NCBI GenBank assembly: GCA_012522445.1
Contig: JAAYKL010000107.1
Coordinates: forward strand, 1 to 64,000
DNA length: 64,000 bases
Source: Myxococcales bacterium
GTDB lineage: Bacteria; Myxococcota_A; Polyangia; JAAYKL01
Direction: 5' to 3'
Position numbers and translations under genes: made by a program. The notes under the pieces are model-generated. The model ran no database searches and was not told where the DNA came from. It saw only the letters and a list, made by a program, of their open reading frames with translations. How positions within the stretch are numbered: the stretch's first letter is position 1; each line of letters begins with the position of its first letter. This document shows, one piece after another, positions 6,414 through 15,288 of the stretch.

Positions 6414-8381
6414 CTATTTTTCAACCCTCACCGTGCATTTTTTCATCGCGCCATCGGTGCGCTGCAAATCAAAACGGACGCTGCCCTTTACTTCGGTCTG
6501 CTCCGTCTGAGAGATGCTGAGCTTCTGCAAAATATTGTTCCAACACTTGGCCACTGCAGCGTTGCTCGAGTTCCTGGGGATGAGTTCCGACAGCTTGTTC
6601 ACGCCGGACTTCACGGTGTAACCAAACAGCGCAGAGGCGGCGCCATCTTTAACGCAATTTTTGATGGCACTTTGCTGGTTGATCAAAGCCTTGGCCACGC
6701 CACTGGGAACGCCGACGCCCTTGGTGTGTGAGCTAATCGTGCAGGCAATCTCCGCAGGGATTTTTATGTCCTCGGGGATTTTCACGTCCTCGGGGATTTT
6801 CACGTCCTCGGGGATTTTCACGTCCTCGGGGATTTTTACATCCTCGGGGAGTTCCACGCCCTCGGGGAGCTTCACGCCCTCGGGGAGCTTCACGCCATCA
6901 GCGGGTTTCGGCGTTGTGGCAGCAGGTGTTTTGTTGCTGGTGCTGGGGGTGCGCGCCGCGGTGCCGCCAGAACTGGACGCAGCCTTGTCACTGCCGGTTT
7001 GCGGAACGACCGCCAAGGGCGCCGGCCCCGGTGGCAGGGATTGCTGCGCAGGCGTCCCCGAAGCAGCGGAGTCGCCCACAGGTGCTTGCGCCACGCCCCC
7101 ACCGACCTCTGCTGGCGCTTGGGCGCCCCAATGAGCGCGCCCCGGTCCCAGCAAAAAGTACCACGCCGCTGCGCCCCCGGCGCCGAGCAGCAACACCAGT
7201 CCCACCACAACCACCGCGACAACCGCGCCGCGCCCCCCCGACTTCGGCGGTGGCGGGGCCGCTTGTGAGGGCATGGGCATGGTCCCGGTGGCGGGTGTGG
7301 GGGCCGCTTGGGGACGGCTCGCCGGAACAGAAGCCGCAGGGGAAGACGCCGCGACAGGTGCCGGGGTGACGGCGCTGTTGGCGGCTGTTGCCGCAATGCC
7401 CCCGGTTTGTGTAATTCCCAACAGGGCATTGAGGGCAGCGCCCAGCTCCTTCATGTCTGCGGGGCGATTGACGGGGTCTTTTTCGAGGGTCTTCATCACC
7501 AAGGCCTCGAGCTCTGGCGGAATTTGCTGCGATGGGTTCATCACCGAAAAGGCCGGGGGCGGGTCCATCAAGTGCTTGGTCAACATGCCCATGGGCGTGT
7601 CCGATTTGAACGGCAACACACCGGTCAGCATGTGGTACAAAATCACGCCGACCGAATACACATCCGAACGCGCGTCCAGTTTTTCGCCGCGAATTTGCTC
7701 CGGCGACATGTATTGCGGCGTGCCGAAAACCATTCCCGTGCGCGTCAGGGCTTTGCGTTGATCGGTGCTGCTCTCATCCATAATTTTCGCAATGCCGAAA
7801 TCCAACACTTTGACAAAATCCGACTCGTCGCCGCGCGTGTACAGCATGACGTTTTCGGGTTTCATGTCGCGGTGAATGATGCCGTTGTTGTGCGCATTGC
7901 GCAGCGAACCGCAAATTTGGCTGCCGATGTGACAAGCGCGCTGCCAATCCAACGCACCCCTCGCATTGATTTCGTCGTCCAGGCTCACGCCGTCGATGTA
8001 TTCCATCGCGATGTACAAAGAACCTTTGTCCGTCTTGCCAAAATCGTAAATCGTAATGGTGTTGGGGTGGTTCAAACGGCTCGACGCCGCAGCTTCATTG
8101 CGAAAACGCGCATACAGCTCTTCGTCGTTCAGGTGCGGATGCAACACCTTGAGCGCCACGCGGCGATCGATGGCGGTTTGTTCCGCCTCGTACACCACGC
8201 CCATGCCGCCTTCACCGAGCTTGCGCTTCACCAAAAAACGCTCGCCAACAAATGCGCCGATCAGCTCGTCTCGCGACTCCGCAGCGCTGGTATCGACCAA
8301 GGCCGTTCCGCATTTCGAACAAAAAGAAGTGCCCTTGGAGTTGGCCGCATTACATCTTGAACACAATATTTCGTCTGCCAC
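6414..8381 (-). CDS. Membrane Ser/Thr protein kinase (Hanks type) with zinc ribbon and PEDVKI repeats
   Basis: A 655-residue kinase. An N-terminal zinc ribbon (C7xxC10, C21xxC24) precedes the kinase domain (about 49-320) with GEGGMGVVYEA, VALK (K78), HRDMKPENVML, DFGIAKI and GTPQYMSPEQ, so it looks active. A Pro/Ala linker leads to one membrane helix (about 385-410). Outside it a low-complexity stretch ends in eight hexapeptides, PEGVKL then PEDVKI. The terminal domain (about 545-655) has three Cys and is unrecognised. It lies 45 bases downstream of the PP2C gene and 42 upstream of the FHA cyclase. The likely role is to sense an envelope cue and phosphorylate the FHA-linked cyclase or others. 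Confidence 0.9.
   Translation of the reverse strand: MADEILCSRCNAANSKGTSFCSKCGTALVDTSAAESRDELIGAFVGERFLVKRKLGEGGMGVVYEAEQTAIDRRVALKVLHPHLNDEELYARFRNEAAASSRLNHPNTITIYDFGKTDKGSLYIAMEYIDGVSLDDEINARGALDWQRACHIGSQICGSLRNAHNNGIIHRDMKPENVMLYTRGDESDFVKVLDFGIAKIMDESSTDQRKALTRTGMVFGTPQYMSPEQIRGEKLDARSDVYSVGVILYHMLTGVLPFKSDTPMGMLTKHLMDPPPAFSVMNPSQQIPPELEALVMKTLEKDPVNRPADMKELGAALNALLGITQTGGIAATAANSAVTPAPVAASSPAASVPASRPQAAPTPATGTMPMPSQAAPPPPKSGGRGAVVAVVVVGLVLLLGAGGAAAWYFLLGPGRAHWGAQAPAEVGGGVAQAPVGDSAASGTPAQQSLPPGPAPLAVVPQTGSDKAASSSGGTAARTPSTSNKTPAATTPKPADGVKLPEGVKLPEGVELPEDVKIPEDVKIPEDVKIPEDVKIPEDIKIPAEIACTISSHTKGVGVPSGVAKALINQQSAIKNCVKDGAASALFGYTVKSGVNKLSELIPRNSSNAAVAKCWNNILQKLSISQTEQTEVKGSVRFDLQRTDGAMKKCTVRVEK
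6763..6900. repeat. 18-base in-frame tandem repeat inside the kinase gene
   Basis: Seven full units and a partial one, with period 18, core CACGTCCTCGGGGATT and a second variety ending GGGGAGC. Three consecutive units (6781-6834) are identical, indicating recent expansion. The repeat adds six residues per unit (PEDVKI or PEGVKL), so copy changes keep the frame. Confidence 0.85.
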
Positions 8382-8426
8382 GATAAATCCTTTCAGAAAG
8401 CGAGCGCCAGATGTGGTGAACCCCTA

Positions 8427-10037
8427 TCAGTCCCCCCCAGCGCGCGCCGGTTCTTCGTTGTTTTTCTCAGTATTGCCCTTGTCGTCAGCATGATCGTTGT
8501 CGCCGTCATGTTTGTTTTCGGGGAGTTCATCTGCGCCCAACGGCTTGTCCTCCGCTCGCGGCGACGTGCCTTCCCGCTCGAGCGCTTGTCCCGCATCGGC
8601 ACCGGTGTCCGGCGTGCGTTGGCCTTCGCGATACCGCCATTGATGCCTGCGGGAACGCTCCGCGTTTGTGTCCGGCACATTTGCCTCAAGGCCTTGCGCG
8701 TCGCTATCGCGAACGGCACCGCCGTGCACCGGCAAGGGAGGCATGGGCGCCTGCAGCCCCGTCGGGGGAGCGATGGCGTTTGTGTCCCCATCGGGCGCAG
8801 AGGGCACGGGCACATTTATGGGCAGCCCTGGCACAGTGAAATCGCTGTCGTCGTCTCCGCGAAAAAAAGCCAGAATTTCGTTTTGGTAAATCGCCACCAC
8901 AAACCCCAACGAGAGAAAAAACAAAATGACGACGGCCAAAAACAAATAAAAACGCCACGGCACGGACTGCGAGGTGGCAGCCCGATGCACCGTTGCGTTG
9001 GCGGCTTGCGCTGGCGATACAACGGGCGCGGATGAAAGGACTTCGGCAGCGGCAGCGGGTGCGGCGGCGGTGTTCGCAACTTGGGCCCGTTTCGGTTTCT
9101 TGGGATAGGCGCCCACCGCAGTGGTCTCGGTGGGTTCGTGCAAGAAGAAACGCTCGTACCCCGGATTTTCATCTGGTGAAGGCGCCAGGAGGGCATCGCC
9201 TTCGAAGCGCGCCACGATAACGGAAATGTTGTCGTCTCCGCCATTGTCGCACGCCATGCGCGTTAAAATTTCGGCGATCTGTTCGATGTCTGGCGTGGTG
9301 CGTACCACCTCGAGAATTTCTTCGGGCATCACCAAGCCAGAGAGGCCATCCGAACACATGACGAGGACATCGCCGCGCCGCAATACGGTCGATGACAAAT
9401 CGACATGAACCTCTTCGGTCGTGCCCAACGCCTGCAAAATGATGTTGCTGCGATCAAAATGGCGGGCTTCTTCGGGCGAAAGCTGCTTGGCGTCAATTAA
9501 CTGCTGCACCAGGGATTGGTCTTTGGTGGTTTGAAACAGCGCGTCATTTCGAATGATGTGGGCCCTGGAATCGCCAATTTGGCCAAAGATAATGCGCGCG
9601 CCAAACAAGACGGCTGCCGTCGCCGTCGTGCCCATCCCCCGCTGCTCGCGATTCAGCCTTGAGGCCACAAAGATGCGCTTTCCCGCTTCGGAAATGGCTT
9701 CGTTGAGCGTGCGGGCCAAGTCGCGTTCACTCTCTGGAACGGGTGCCTGCCGCATCAACTCGTGAATGGTGTCAACGCCAATTTGGCTGGCGACTTCACC
9801 CGCGGCAGCGCCACCCATGCCATCGCATACCAGCAGCAATGCCCCCTTGGGCGTCAGCTCAATCGCGTGTTGGGTTTGCAGCGCGCAGTGTGTGTCCGTC
9901 GCGAGGTTCGCAATGAGCAAATTGTCTTCATTGTGCTCCCTGACCATGCCCACATCGGTTTTTCCGTACACGTGGATAACGATGCCTGTGCTGTCGGCGG
10001 GAGGGGATGTATTCGAAATATTACTCATGCGGTCCAT
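8427..10037 (-). CDS. PP2C-family Ser/Thr phosphatase with membrane anchor
   Basis: A 536-residue metal-dependent phosphatase if started at MDRMSN (10037). A longer frame to 10184 exists but lacks family-like sequence. The domain (about 25-270) has GMVREHNEDN, VCDGMGG, GQIGDSRAHI, TKDQSLVQQL, VMCSDGLSGLV and DNGGDDNISVI, matching Stp/PrpC. A membrane helix lies near 357-382, followed by a Pro/Glu/Asp-rich exported or periplasmic tail of about 150 residues with no recognisable fold. It is the first gene of the operon and presumably counteracts the kinase downstream. No strong ribosome site marks the start. Confidence 0.88.
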   Translation of the reverse strand: MDRMSNISNTSPPADSTGIVIHVYGKTDVGMVREHNEDNLLIANLATDTHCALQTQHAIELTPKGALLLVCDGMGGAAAGEVASQIGVDTIHELMRQAPVPESERDLARTLNEAISEAGKRIFVASRLNREQRGMGTTATAAVLFGARIIFGQIGDSRAHIIRNDALFQTTKDQSLVQQLIDAKQLSPEEARHFDRSNIILQALGTTEEVHVDLSSTVLRRGDVLVMCSDGLSGLVMPEEILEVVRTTPDIEQIAEILTRMACDNGGDDNISVIVARFEGDALLAPSPDENPGYERFFLHEPTETTAVGAYPKKPKRAQVANTAAAPAAAAEVLSSAPVVSPAQAANATVHRAATSQSVPWRFYLFLAVVILFFLSLGFVVAIYQNEILAFFRGDDDSDFTVPGLPINVPVPSAPDGDTNAIAPPTGLQAPMPPLPVHGGAVRDSDAQGLEANVPDTNAERSRRHQWRYREGQRTPDTGADAGQALEREGTSPRAEDKPLGADELPENKHDGDNDHADDKGNTEKNNEEPARAGGD

Positions 10038-10233
10038 TGAGATGGCGGCCTTCAAAAACGCGCAAACTGGGGGTTGGAGACCTGCCGTGCAACAAAAATG
10101 AGATTTTAACAGATTCGGCCCATAAATCGACATCTTAAATGCGGGAATCTCGCCGGTAACCGCTGTCTTGCCAGGCCCTGCCAATCGGGTCTGCGTGGTC
10201 CGAACAAAACCCGCTGTTTCCTATGTTTTTTTT

Positions 10234-10260
10234 TTGACAGCGCAAAAACTCTCATATACT
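10234..10260 (+). promoter_or_regulatory. Sigma70-like promoter for the acidic protein gene
   Basis: TTGACA (10234-10239) and TATACT (10255-10260) with a short 15-base spacer, 47 bases before the GTG at 10308. The boxes are near consensus; the spacing is below optimum. The sequence AGCGCAAAAA between the boxes also occurs in the motif copies at 736 and 1002. Confidence 0.45.
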
Positions 10261-10307
10261 TTTTCCAGTCATCACACCTGCTTCGTTGCAGGACGGAGGA
10301 ACTGGAT

Positions 10308-10751
10308 GTGCTTGAAATTTATGTGAACGCCCGAAAAACCATCGTACTCAAAAACGCCATTCTCGACGCCATTGAAAACGGGCAGTACGACACCTTGGCC
10401 GACGACATCCGCGACTGCTTCACCGACGAGCAAATCACACAAATTGAAGAGAAACTCGACACCGACGACATCGACGAAACCATCGACAACATCTTGTCCG
10501 AATGGAGCAGCGACAGCGCCGACGAGCTCTTCGATGCGCTGGTCGACGCCATGGCCGAAGTCGATATTGAATTGAACTTCGACAACCTCACCGATATCCC
10601 CGACGACGTTCTCAACGGCGATTTATACGACGACGAAAACATGGCCGATGACGACGAGGACGAAGACTTCGAAGAAGAAGAAGAAACCGAGTACTACTAC
10701 GACGATGAAGACGAAGACGGCGACGAGGACGAGGACGAAGAAGAATACTAA
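10308..10751 (+). CDS. Uncharacterised protein with extremely acidic C-terminus
   Basis: A 147-residue protein not recognised as any family. Start GTG with GGAGGA seven bases upstream; an overlapping ATG two bases earlier opens only a six-codon frame. Residues 1-110 look helical with many Asp/Glu. Residues about 108-147 are nearly pure Asp/Glu with a few Tyr (EEEETEYYYDDEDEDG). There is no signal peptide. It sits alone, divergent from the phosphatase operon, with its own promoter. Possible roles such as a DNA-mimic, metal buffer or chaperone-like polyanion are guesses only. Confidence 0.75.
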   Translation: MLEIYVNARKTIVLKNAILDAIENGQYDTLADDIRDCFTDEQITQIEEKLDTDDIDETIDNILSEWSSDSADELFDALVDAMAEVDIELNFDNLTDIPDDVLNGDLYDDENMADDDEDEDFEEEEETEYYYDDEDEDGDEDEDEEEY

Positions 10752-10818
10752 CCGGGGCGCCCTTCTTCCATCCCGCCTAGCCCCTGTGCCCCGCCTCGAC
10801 AGCCCGCATTTGCGTCCA

Positions 10819-11766
10819 TCACTTTGCCAAACACCCAAACGCCTCGCGCTGCGTCATCGCTGCCGCGCACAGGCGTGAGTCCGGCTCTTCAACCAAAAGC
10901 ACTTGCAGGTACCGACACGCAGTCCGGCGGCGTTGCAACTGATGGGCCATCTCTGCGGCGTGCAGCAGGCCCGACGCGCGCAAACGGCTTGTGTGCCATC
11001 TCCCGAGTTGTCGGTAAACCCGAAAGGCGGCCCGCGCATCGCCGTTTCGCTTGAGGAGATCGCCCAATCGCTGCAGTGCGTGATCATGCCAACGAGAGTG
11101 ATAGCTTCCGATGAGCCACGACGTCTCAATCGTAGCGACAAACTCGCGCAACAACGCCTCCTCTGCGGACGAGTCCCCCGCCTCTGCCGCCAGGGTGATC
11201 AAGCGCCACATGGCATCGTCGTACAGTTGGCTATGCCATCTCCCCAGCGCGCGAATTTGCAACAGCGCCTCTCGCTCTCGTTCCGCGTCGTGCAGTTGCG
11301 CAAAAAGACGCGCGATGCGGTACAAAATGGAATCCCAGACATCGGTCCCCTGTACGTTGCCAGCCAGTGTTTGCAGTCGCGCGATCAGGGCCAAGCGCTC
11401 GTCGCTCGTGTGGGCGCCCTCCAGCATCCAATCGACGGCAGACGGGGCCAAGGCGTGCTCGGGATGCTGCAACACAAAGGCTTCCGCCCTGGCATGCGCG
11501 GTTGGCAGGTCTTCAAAAGAAAAAGAGACGCGCACCCGATCGTAGCAGGCGCGCACATAGGGTGGCTCCTGTTGGCAGAGCGCATCAAATGCGGCAGCGG
11601 CAGCGCTGGTCTCTCCCGCCCGCTCCAGTGCAAAGGCGCGGTCCCACTGCTGCTCCGCATCGGAAGGCGCGTAGGGTTGATACGCTGCGGGCCAAGTGGG
11701 GCCGCAACCCAATGCGCAAAGCAGGAGCACACGCCAAGGCAGAGTTTTCAACCAACGCATTTTCAT
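10819..11766 (-). CDS. TPR-like lipoprotein
   Basis: A 315-residue predicted lipoprotein. The signal ends at LLLCALGC. The rest is alpha-helical with repeated A-rich pairs such as DRAFALERAGETSAAAAAFDALC and ARAAFRVYRQLGRW, resembling tetratricopeptide or Sel1-type scaffolds. It is convergent with the acidic-protein gene. No specific partner is evident. It could belong to a secretion or pilus scaffold, but this is not supported by neighbours. Confidence 0.65.
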   Translation of the reverse strand: MKMRWLKTLPWRVLLLCALGCGPTWPAAYQPYAPSDAEQQWDRAFALERAGETSAAAAAFDALCQQEPPYVRACYDRVRVSFSFEDLPTAHARAEAFVLQHPEHALAPSAVDWMLEGAHTSDERLALIARLQTLAGNVQGTDVWDSILYRIARLFAQLHDAEREREALLQIRALGRWHSQLYDDAMWRLITLAAEAGDSSAEEALLREFVATIETSWLIGSYHSRWHDHALQRLGDLLKRNGDARAAFRVYRQLGRWHTSRLRASGLLHAAEMAHQLQRRRTACRYLQVLLVEEPDSRLCAAAMTQREAFGCLAK

Positions 11767-11860
11767 AAGGCGACAGTAACGGGAAAGAGATGGGGATTAA
11801 AGCAGATTAAAGGAGGCGTGGGTGCGCGTCATGGCGCCACACCCGTGGGCGTGGGCGACA

Positions 11861-12568
11861 TTACAAGGGCATGCAAACGCCGCTGCCATCGTAAGAGCCG
11901 TCCTCGACATCTTGGGCCGGTTCGCACATGAAGTCATCGGGGCATTCATCGATAACCAGCAAACAGGGCATGACACAGTAGACGTTTTCTTCTTCGCCCT
12001 CCCAAGAGACGCATTCACCCTCTTCCTCTACATCGGCTTCGTTGCACTCTCCGGTGAGTTCATCGGGGGCCTCGCACAGGCTGCGGGGCACGCAGGTGTC
12101 CTCGCAGGTGTATCCAACGGGCAGATCCCAGTCTTCGGGATAATCGCAGATGCCGTAGAAGCCGTCGCCGACATTCAGGCAATACACATCGGTGGCACAG
12201 GCGGCGGGCGTACAAGCCATGCGGCAATAGCAGGCGTCATCGTCGTTATCAAGCGTGGTCACGAAACCATCATCGCACCAGAAGACTTCTTCTTCGTCGT
12301 CGTTAACGCCCTCGTAGCAGGGTTCGTTCAAACCGCCCAGGCCATCATTCTCGGTGTCGACGACGTCAGGGTCCGTTGGGTCGTCACCGGTATCCAGTGG
12401 CTCATCACCGGTGTCCTCGGGCTCACTACCGGTGTCCTTGGGCACAGTGTTTTTCCCTGTGTCTCGGATGCTGTCGTCATCGTCTGATGAGCCCGATGAA
12501 AAAGAACACCCGGTCATCACCATCACAGCAGCAAGCATAAGCACCAAAAACATTCCCATTTTTTTCAT
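11861..12568 (-). CDS. Cys-rich lipoprotein with DTGDEP linker
   Basis: A 235-residue lipoprotein starting at MKKMGMF, with GGAGG seven bases upstream. The lipobox is VMVMTGC. The linker carries PEDTGDEPLDTGDDP, the same style as the RCC1 lipoprotein at 1107-2051. The mature part has about 20 Cys in patterns such as ACYCRMACTPAAC and CEDTCVPRSLC, suggesting disulfide-rich small modules outside the cytoplasm. Function unknown. Confidence 0.75.
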   Translation of the reverse strand: MKKMGMFLVLMLAAVMVMTGCSFSSGSSDDDDSIRDTGKNTVPKDTGSEPEDTGDEPLDTGDDPTDPDVVDTENDGLGGLNEPCYEGVNDDEEEVFWCDDGFVTTLDNDDDACYCRMACTPAACATDVYCLNVGDGFYGICDYPEDWDLPVGYTCEDTCVPRSLCEAPDELTGECNEADVEEEGECVSWEGEEENVYCVMPCLLVIDECPDDFMCEPAQDVEDGSYDGSGVCMPL

Positions 12569-12597
12569 GACTGTCCTCCATTCATTTGGATTATTAA

Positions 12598-12626
12598 ATG
12601 ATATAATCACCAGCAAATGCACGCAA
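12598..12626 (-). promoter_or_regulatory. Sigma70-type promoter for the Cys-rich lipoprotein
   Basis: On the minus strand TTGCGT (12621-12626), 17-base spacer, TATCAT (12598-12603), about 30 bases before the ATG at 12568. It lies in the divergent gap with folC. Confidence 0.45.
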
Positions 12627-12768
12627 GAATTCCGCTTCATTTCGCATTGGCAACTGCACATCCCCTCCTATCATAGTTCTCTTCGCCAATTGTTGTTTAT
12701 TTTTGAGAATCCCTTTAGAAAGCAACGCGGCATTGCCATATTTTTGGCAATCACCGCGGGAATTGGAC

Positions 12769-14097
12769 ATGGACGTGCATCAAAAATTCATTTTCGCCGA
12801 ACGCCAATTAAATGAGGGGCTCATCCGCTGCGACGAACAGGCCGCCATCCAGCGCAGAGAACGACACGACCCATCGGCGCGCATGCGCTGCATGCACAGT
12901 TTTTTGTCCCAACTCAACCATCCCCAGAGAGGCATTCCCGCCGTATACGTGGCCGGGACATCGGGCAAGGGCTCTGTCAGCGCCGCCATAGCGGGCATAT
13001 TGCAGCGCTGGCAGCTAAAGGTCGGCTTGCACGTTTCTCCCTACCTGCAGGTGCCCACCGAAAAAATCAAAATCAATGGCCGCCTCATCTCGCAGGCGGA
13101 GTTTGTTGATCTGGTCGACTGGGTGATGCCGGTGGCCCAACAATTTCTCAATGAGACCACGCCCGCTTCCATTCACGGCATGGCCTCCGTCGCCATTGCA
13201 TTCGAGGCCTTTCGGCGCGCTCAAGTCGATGTCATCGTCTGCGAGGCGGGCTGCGGTGCCCGTTTCGATCTCACCAATTTTCTCGACACCGAGGTGGCCG
13301 TCATCACCAATGTTGGGCTCGACCACCTACAAGGCCTGGGCCCCACACTAGAGGACATCGCTTGGCACAAGGCGGGGTGCGCCACACCCGGCAAGCCCCT
13401 GCTCACGGGCGCCACTGGCACGGCATTGGACATCATCCGCGACGAAGCCCGGACCGTCGGCGCATTGCTGACCGAGGTTCCGCCCCAACAAAACGTTTTT
13501 GTGCAAAACGACCTATTGGCGCAGCAAGCCGCGCGCGCCCTGGCCCAACGCATGGACATCCCCGTTTCCGCAGACGCCTTGCGCGAAGGAGCGCGAGACC
13601 TGCGCCTCCCCGGACGCCTCGAACCAATGCCCACACCGCCGCAACACCCCCTTGTTTTTCTGGACGGGGCCCACAATGCCGACAAGCTCAACGCAGCGTT
13701 GCCCGCCCTGTTCGCCAAAGCGCAGCACCGCCACCCCGTCATCGCCGTGGTGGGTTTTTTGGGCACCAAGGCAGCGCCCGAATTGGTGCGTCCATTTGTC
13801 GACCGCGTCCAACACGTCATCGCCACCGAGCCCACGGTTTACGGAAAGGCCCCGTATCCGGCCCACGACACCGCCAAGCTCTTTCACGATGCGGGGATTC
13901 CAAACGAGGCCATCCCCTCCCCCAACGAGGCCCTGCTGCGCGCCATATCCCTAGCGGGAAGCCAAGGTGCGGTGCTCGTCACCGGTTCATTTTACCTGGT
14001 CGGACAGCTCCGCGAGCAGTGGTACCCCCGCAAGACCATCGCCGAAGCGCAAACAAGCTGGCCAGAAGACAATCACATCAAAACGTTTGGGAATTAA
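12769..14097 (+). CDS. folC: Bifunctional dihydrofolate/folylpolyglutamate synthase
   Basis: A Mur-ligase-family enzyme (442 residues from MDVHQKF) that adds glutamate to dihydropteroate and folates. Visible motifs: the ATP loop AGTSGKGSVSAAIAG, HVSPYLQVPTEKI (the family usually has SPHL), GLDHLQGLGPT, WHKAG and FLDGAHNADKL. An in-frame start at 12703 would add 22 residues upstream of the family N-terminus. The region before 12769 has only a weak ribosome site (CGGGAA). No folate neighbours are near. Confidence 0.88.
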   Translation: MDVHQKFIFAERQLNEGLIRCDEQAAIQRRERHDPSARMRCMHSFLSQLNHPQRGIPAVYVAGTSGKGSVSAAIAGILQRWQLKVGLHVSPYLQVPTEKIKINGRLISQAEFVDLVDWVMPVAQQFLNETTPASIHGMASVAIAFEAFRRAQVDVIVCEAGCGARFDLTNFLDTEVAVITNVGLDHLQGLGPTLEDIAWHKAGCATPGKPLLTGATGTALDIIRDEARTVGALLTEVPPQQNVFVQNDLLAQQAARALAQRMDIPVSADALREGARDLRLPGRLEPMPTPPQHPLVFLDGAHNADKLNAALPALFAKAQHRHPVIAVVGFLGTKAAPELVRPFVDRVQHVIATEPTVYGKAPYPAHDTAKLFHDAGIPNEAIPSPNEALLRAISLAGSQGAVLVTGSFYLVGQLREQWYPRKTIAEAQTSWPEDNHIKTFGN

Positions 14098-14138
14098 AAG
14101 GCGACAAAAAGGCGGGAGTGAGCGAACCGCAGCGAGGT

Positions 14139-15101
14139 TCAATCGTCGGTGTCGGCGTCGTCCGACGCGACAGGCCCGTTAACGGGATCGACGGCTCCGG
14201 GATAGTTTTCCATGAACGGCCAAGGCTCGCCGCCGTAAAAACCGATCATGTCGAGCCAAACATCGAATTCGTAAGGTGCACTTCCCTTGGCGAGATCGAC
14301 GGTAAATTGCACCGCGGTGAACTCATCCATGCTGAAGGTCACGGCCTTGCCCCAACCGCCTTGTTTGAAGGCCTCAAAGGGCACCGAGTATTCGCGCCAC
14401 TTGCCGTCAAGCGTCACCGTGACATGGTGGAAGTCAAAACACTTCTCGCCTTTGTCTTCTTTACAAGTGCCGCCCAGGCTTTCGTCCACGACGCCGGGCA
14501 TGTTCAGCGTTACTTTTAAGGTGCCTTCACCCTTGGCCCAAAACACCAGGCCTTCTTGGCCACGTTCGGAAAACTTGCGCGGCATTTTTTCTTTAACGGC
14601 TTCGGCGCACGGCACGTTTAACACCGGGTGATTGGCGCAGTAGCGATCGAAGGTGCCCTCAGTGTCGATAACGGCCGGAATCAACTCCTCGCCATCCTCA
14701 AAATAGGTGCCCAGCCCCACTCCGTTGCCTGCGGTGGTGCCCCGAATGCGCATGGATGTTTCGTTGCCATAAAACTTAAAGGCGCTCTTGCCGGAATTGC
14801 TTTTGGTAAATCCCATGGTGAGGGCTTCGCCATTTTTCTCCAGCGGAACAATTTCATCTTGGTCGGATTTGGGGTCATCGAAGGTGTAGAAGTAGCCAGC
14901 GCTCTTCTCCATCACTTGGTGTGCCGGATCATTTGAGTATTCGAAATTGCTCAACAAATAGGTGATTTCGACCGTGGGTTTGTCGCTGATCTGCACGCTG
15001 GCACCGGAATCTGAAGCGCAACTGGACCATGCAAACAACGCGGTCGCCAAAAGTGTTGCCTTCAAAAAAGAAACGAAATGACATCGAAAATTGCTCTTCA
15101 T
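14139..15101 (-). CDS. Lipoprotein with carbohydrate-binding-like (CIA30/CBM-type) domain
   Basis: A 320-residue protein with a signal ending AWSSCAS, a loose lipobox. The ribosome site AAGGTG precedes the ATG. The body shows a jelly-roll pattern: SMRIRGTTAGNGVGLG, GLVFWAKGEGTLKVTLNMPG, WREYSVPFEAFKQGGWG and FTVDLAKGSAPYEFDVWLD. This is typical of galactose-binding-like domains that hold sugars or polysaccharide. The C-terminus is acidic. No enzyme is attached. It probably binds a surface or environmental glycan. Confidence 0.65.
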   Translation of the reverse strand: MKSNFRCHFVSFLKATLLATALFAWSSCASDSGASVQISDKPTVEITYLLSNFEYSNDPAHQVMEKSAGYFYTFDDPKSDQDEIVPLEKNGEALTMGFTKSNSGKSAFKFYGNETSMRIRGTTAGNGVGLGTYFEDGEELIPAVIDTEGTFDRYCANHPVLNVPCAEAVKEKMPRKFSERGQEGLVFWAKGEGTLKVTLNMPGVVDESLGGTCKEDKGEKCFDFHHVTVTLDGKWREYSVPFEAFKQGGWGKAVTFSMDEFTAVQFTVDLAKGSAPYEFDVWLDMIGFYGGEPWPFMENYPGAVDPVNGPVASDDADTDD

Positions 15102-15154
15102 TTTTTCACCTTTTCTTTTGGGTGGCTTGCAACAAACGCAGCCTTATCGTCGAG

Positions 15155-15182
15155 AGTATAACGAATTCAAAAAGCGCTTCAA
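15155..15182 (-). promoter_or_regulatory. Sigma70-type promoter for the CBM-like lipoprotein
   Basis: Minus strand TTGAAG (15177-15182), 16-base spacer, TATACT (15155-15160), about 50 bases upstream of the ATG at 15101. Confidence 0.45.
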
Positions 15183-15288
15183 TCTTCTGCAAATTGCAAA
15201 CACAAAAAGAGCAAAAATGAACACTGGCGCCCCAAGCGCCCCGCACAACGCGAAACATTATGGCGGAAAAAAAGAAGCTCCCGTGGGG

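Noticed and set aside
7308-8360. 350-codon plus-strand frame
   Set aside because: Antisense to the kinase catalytic domain; the composition (His/Arg/Val) is a shadow.
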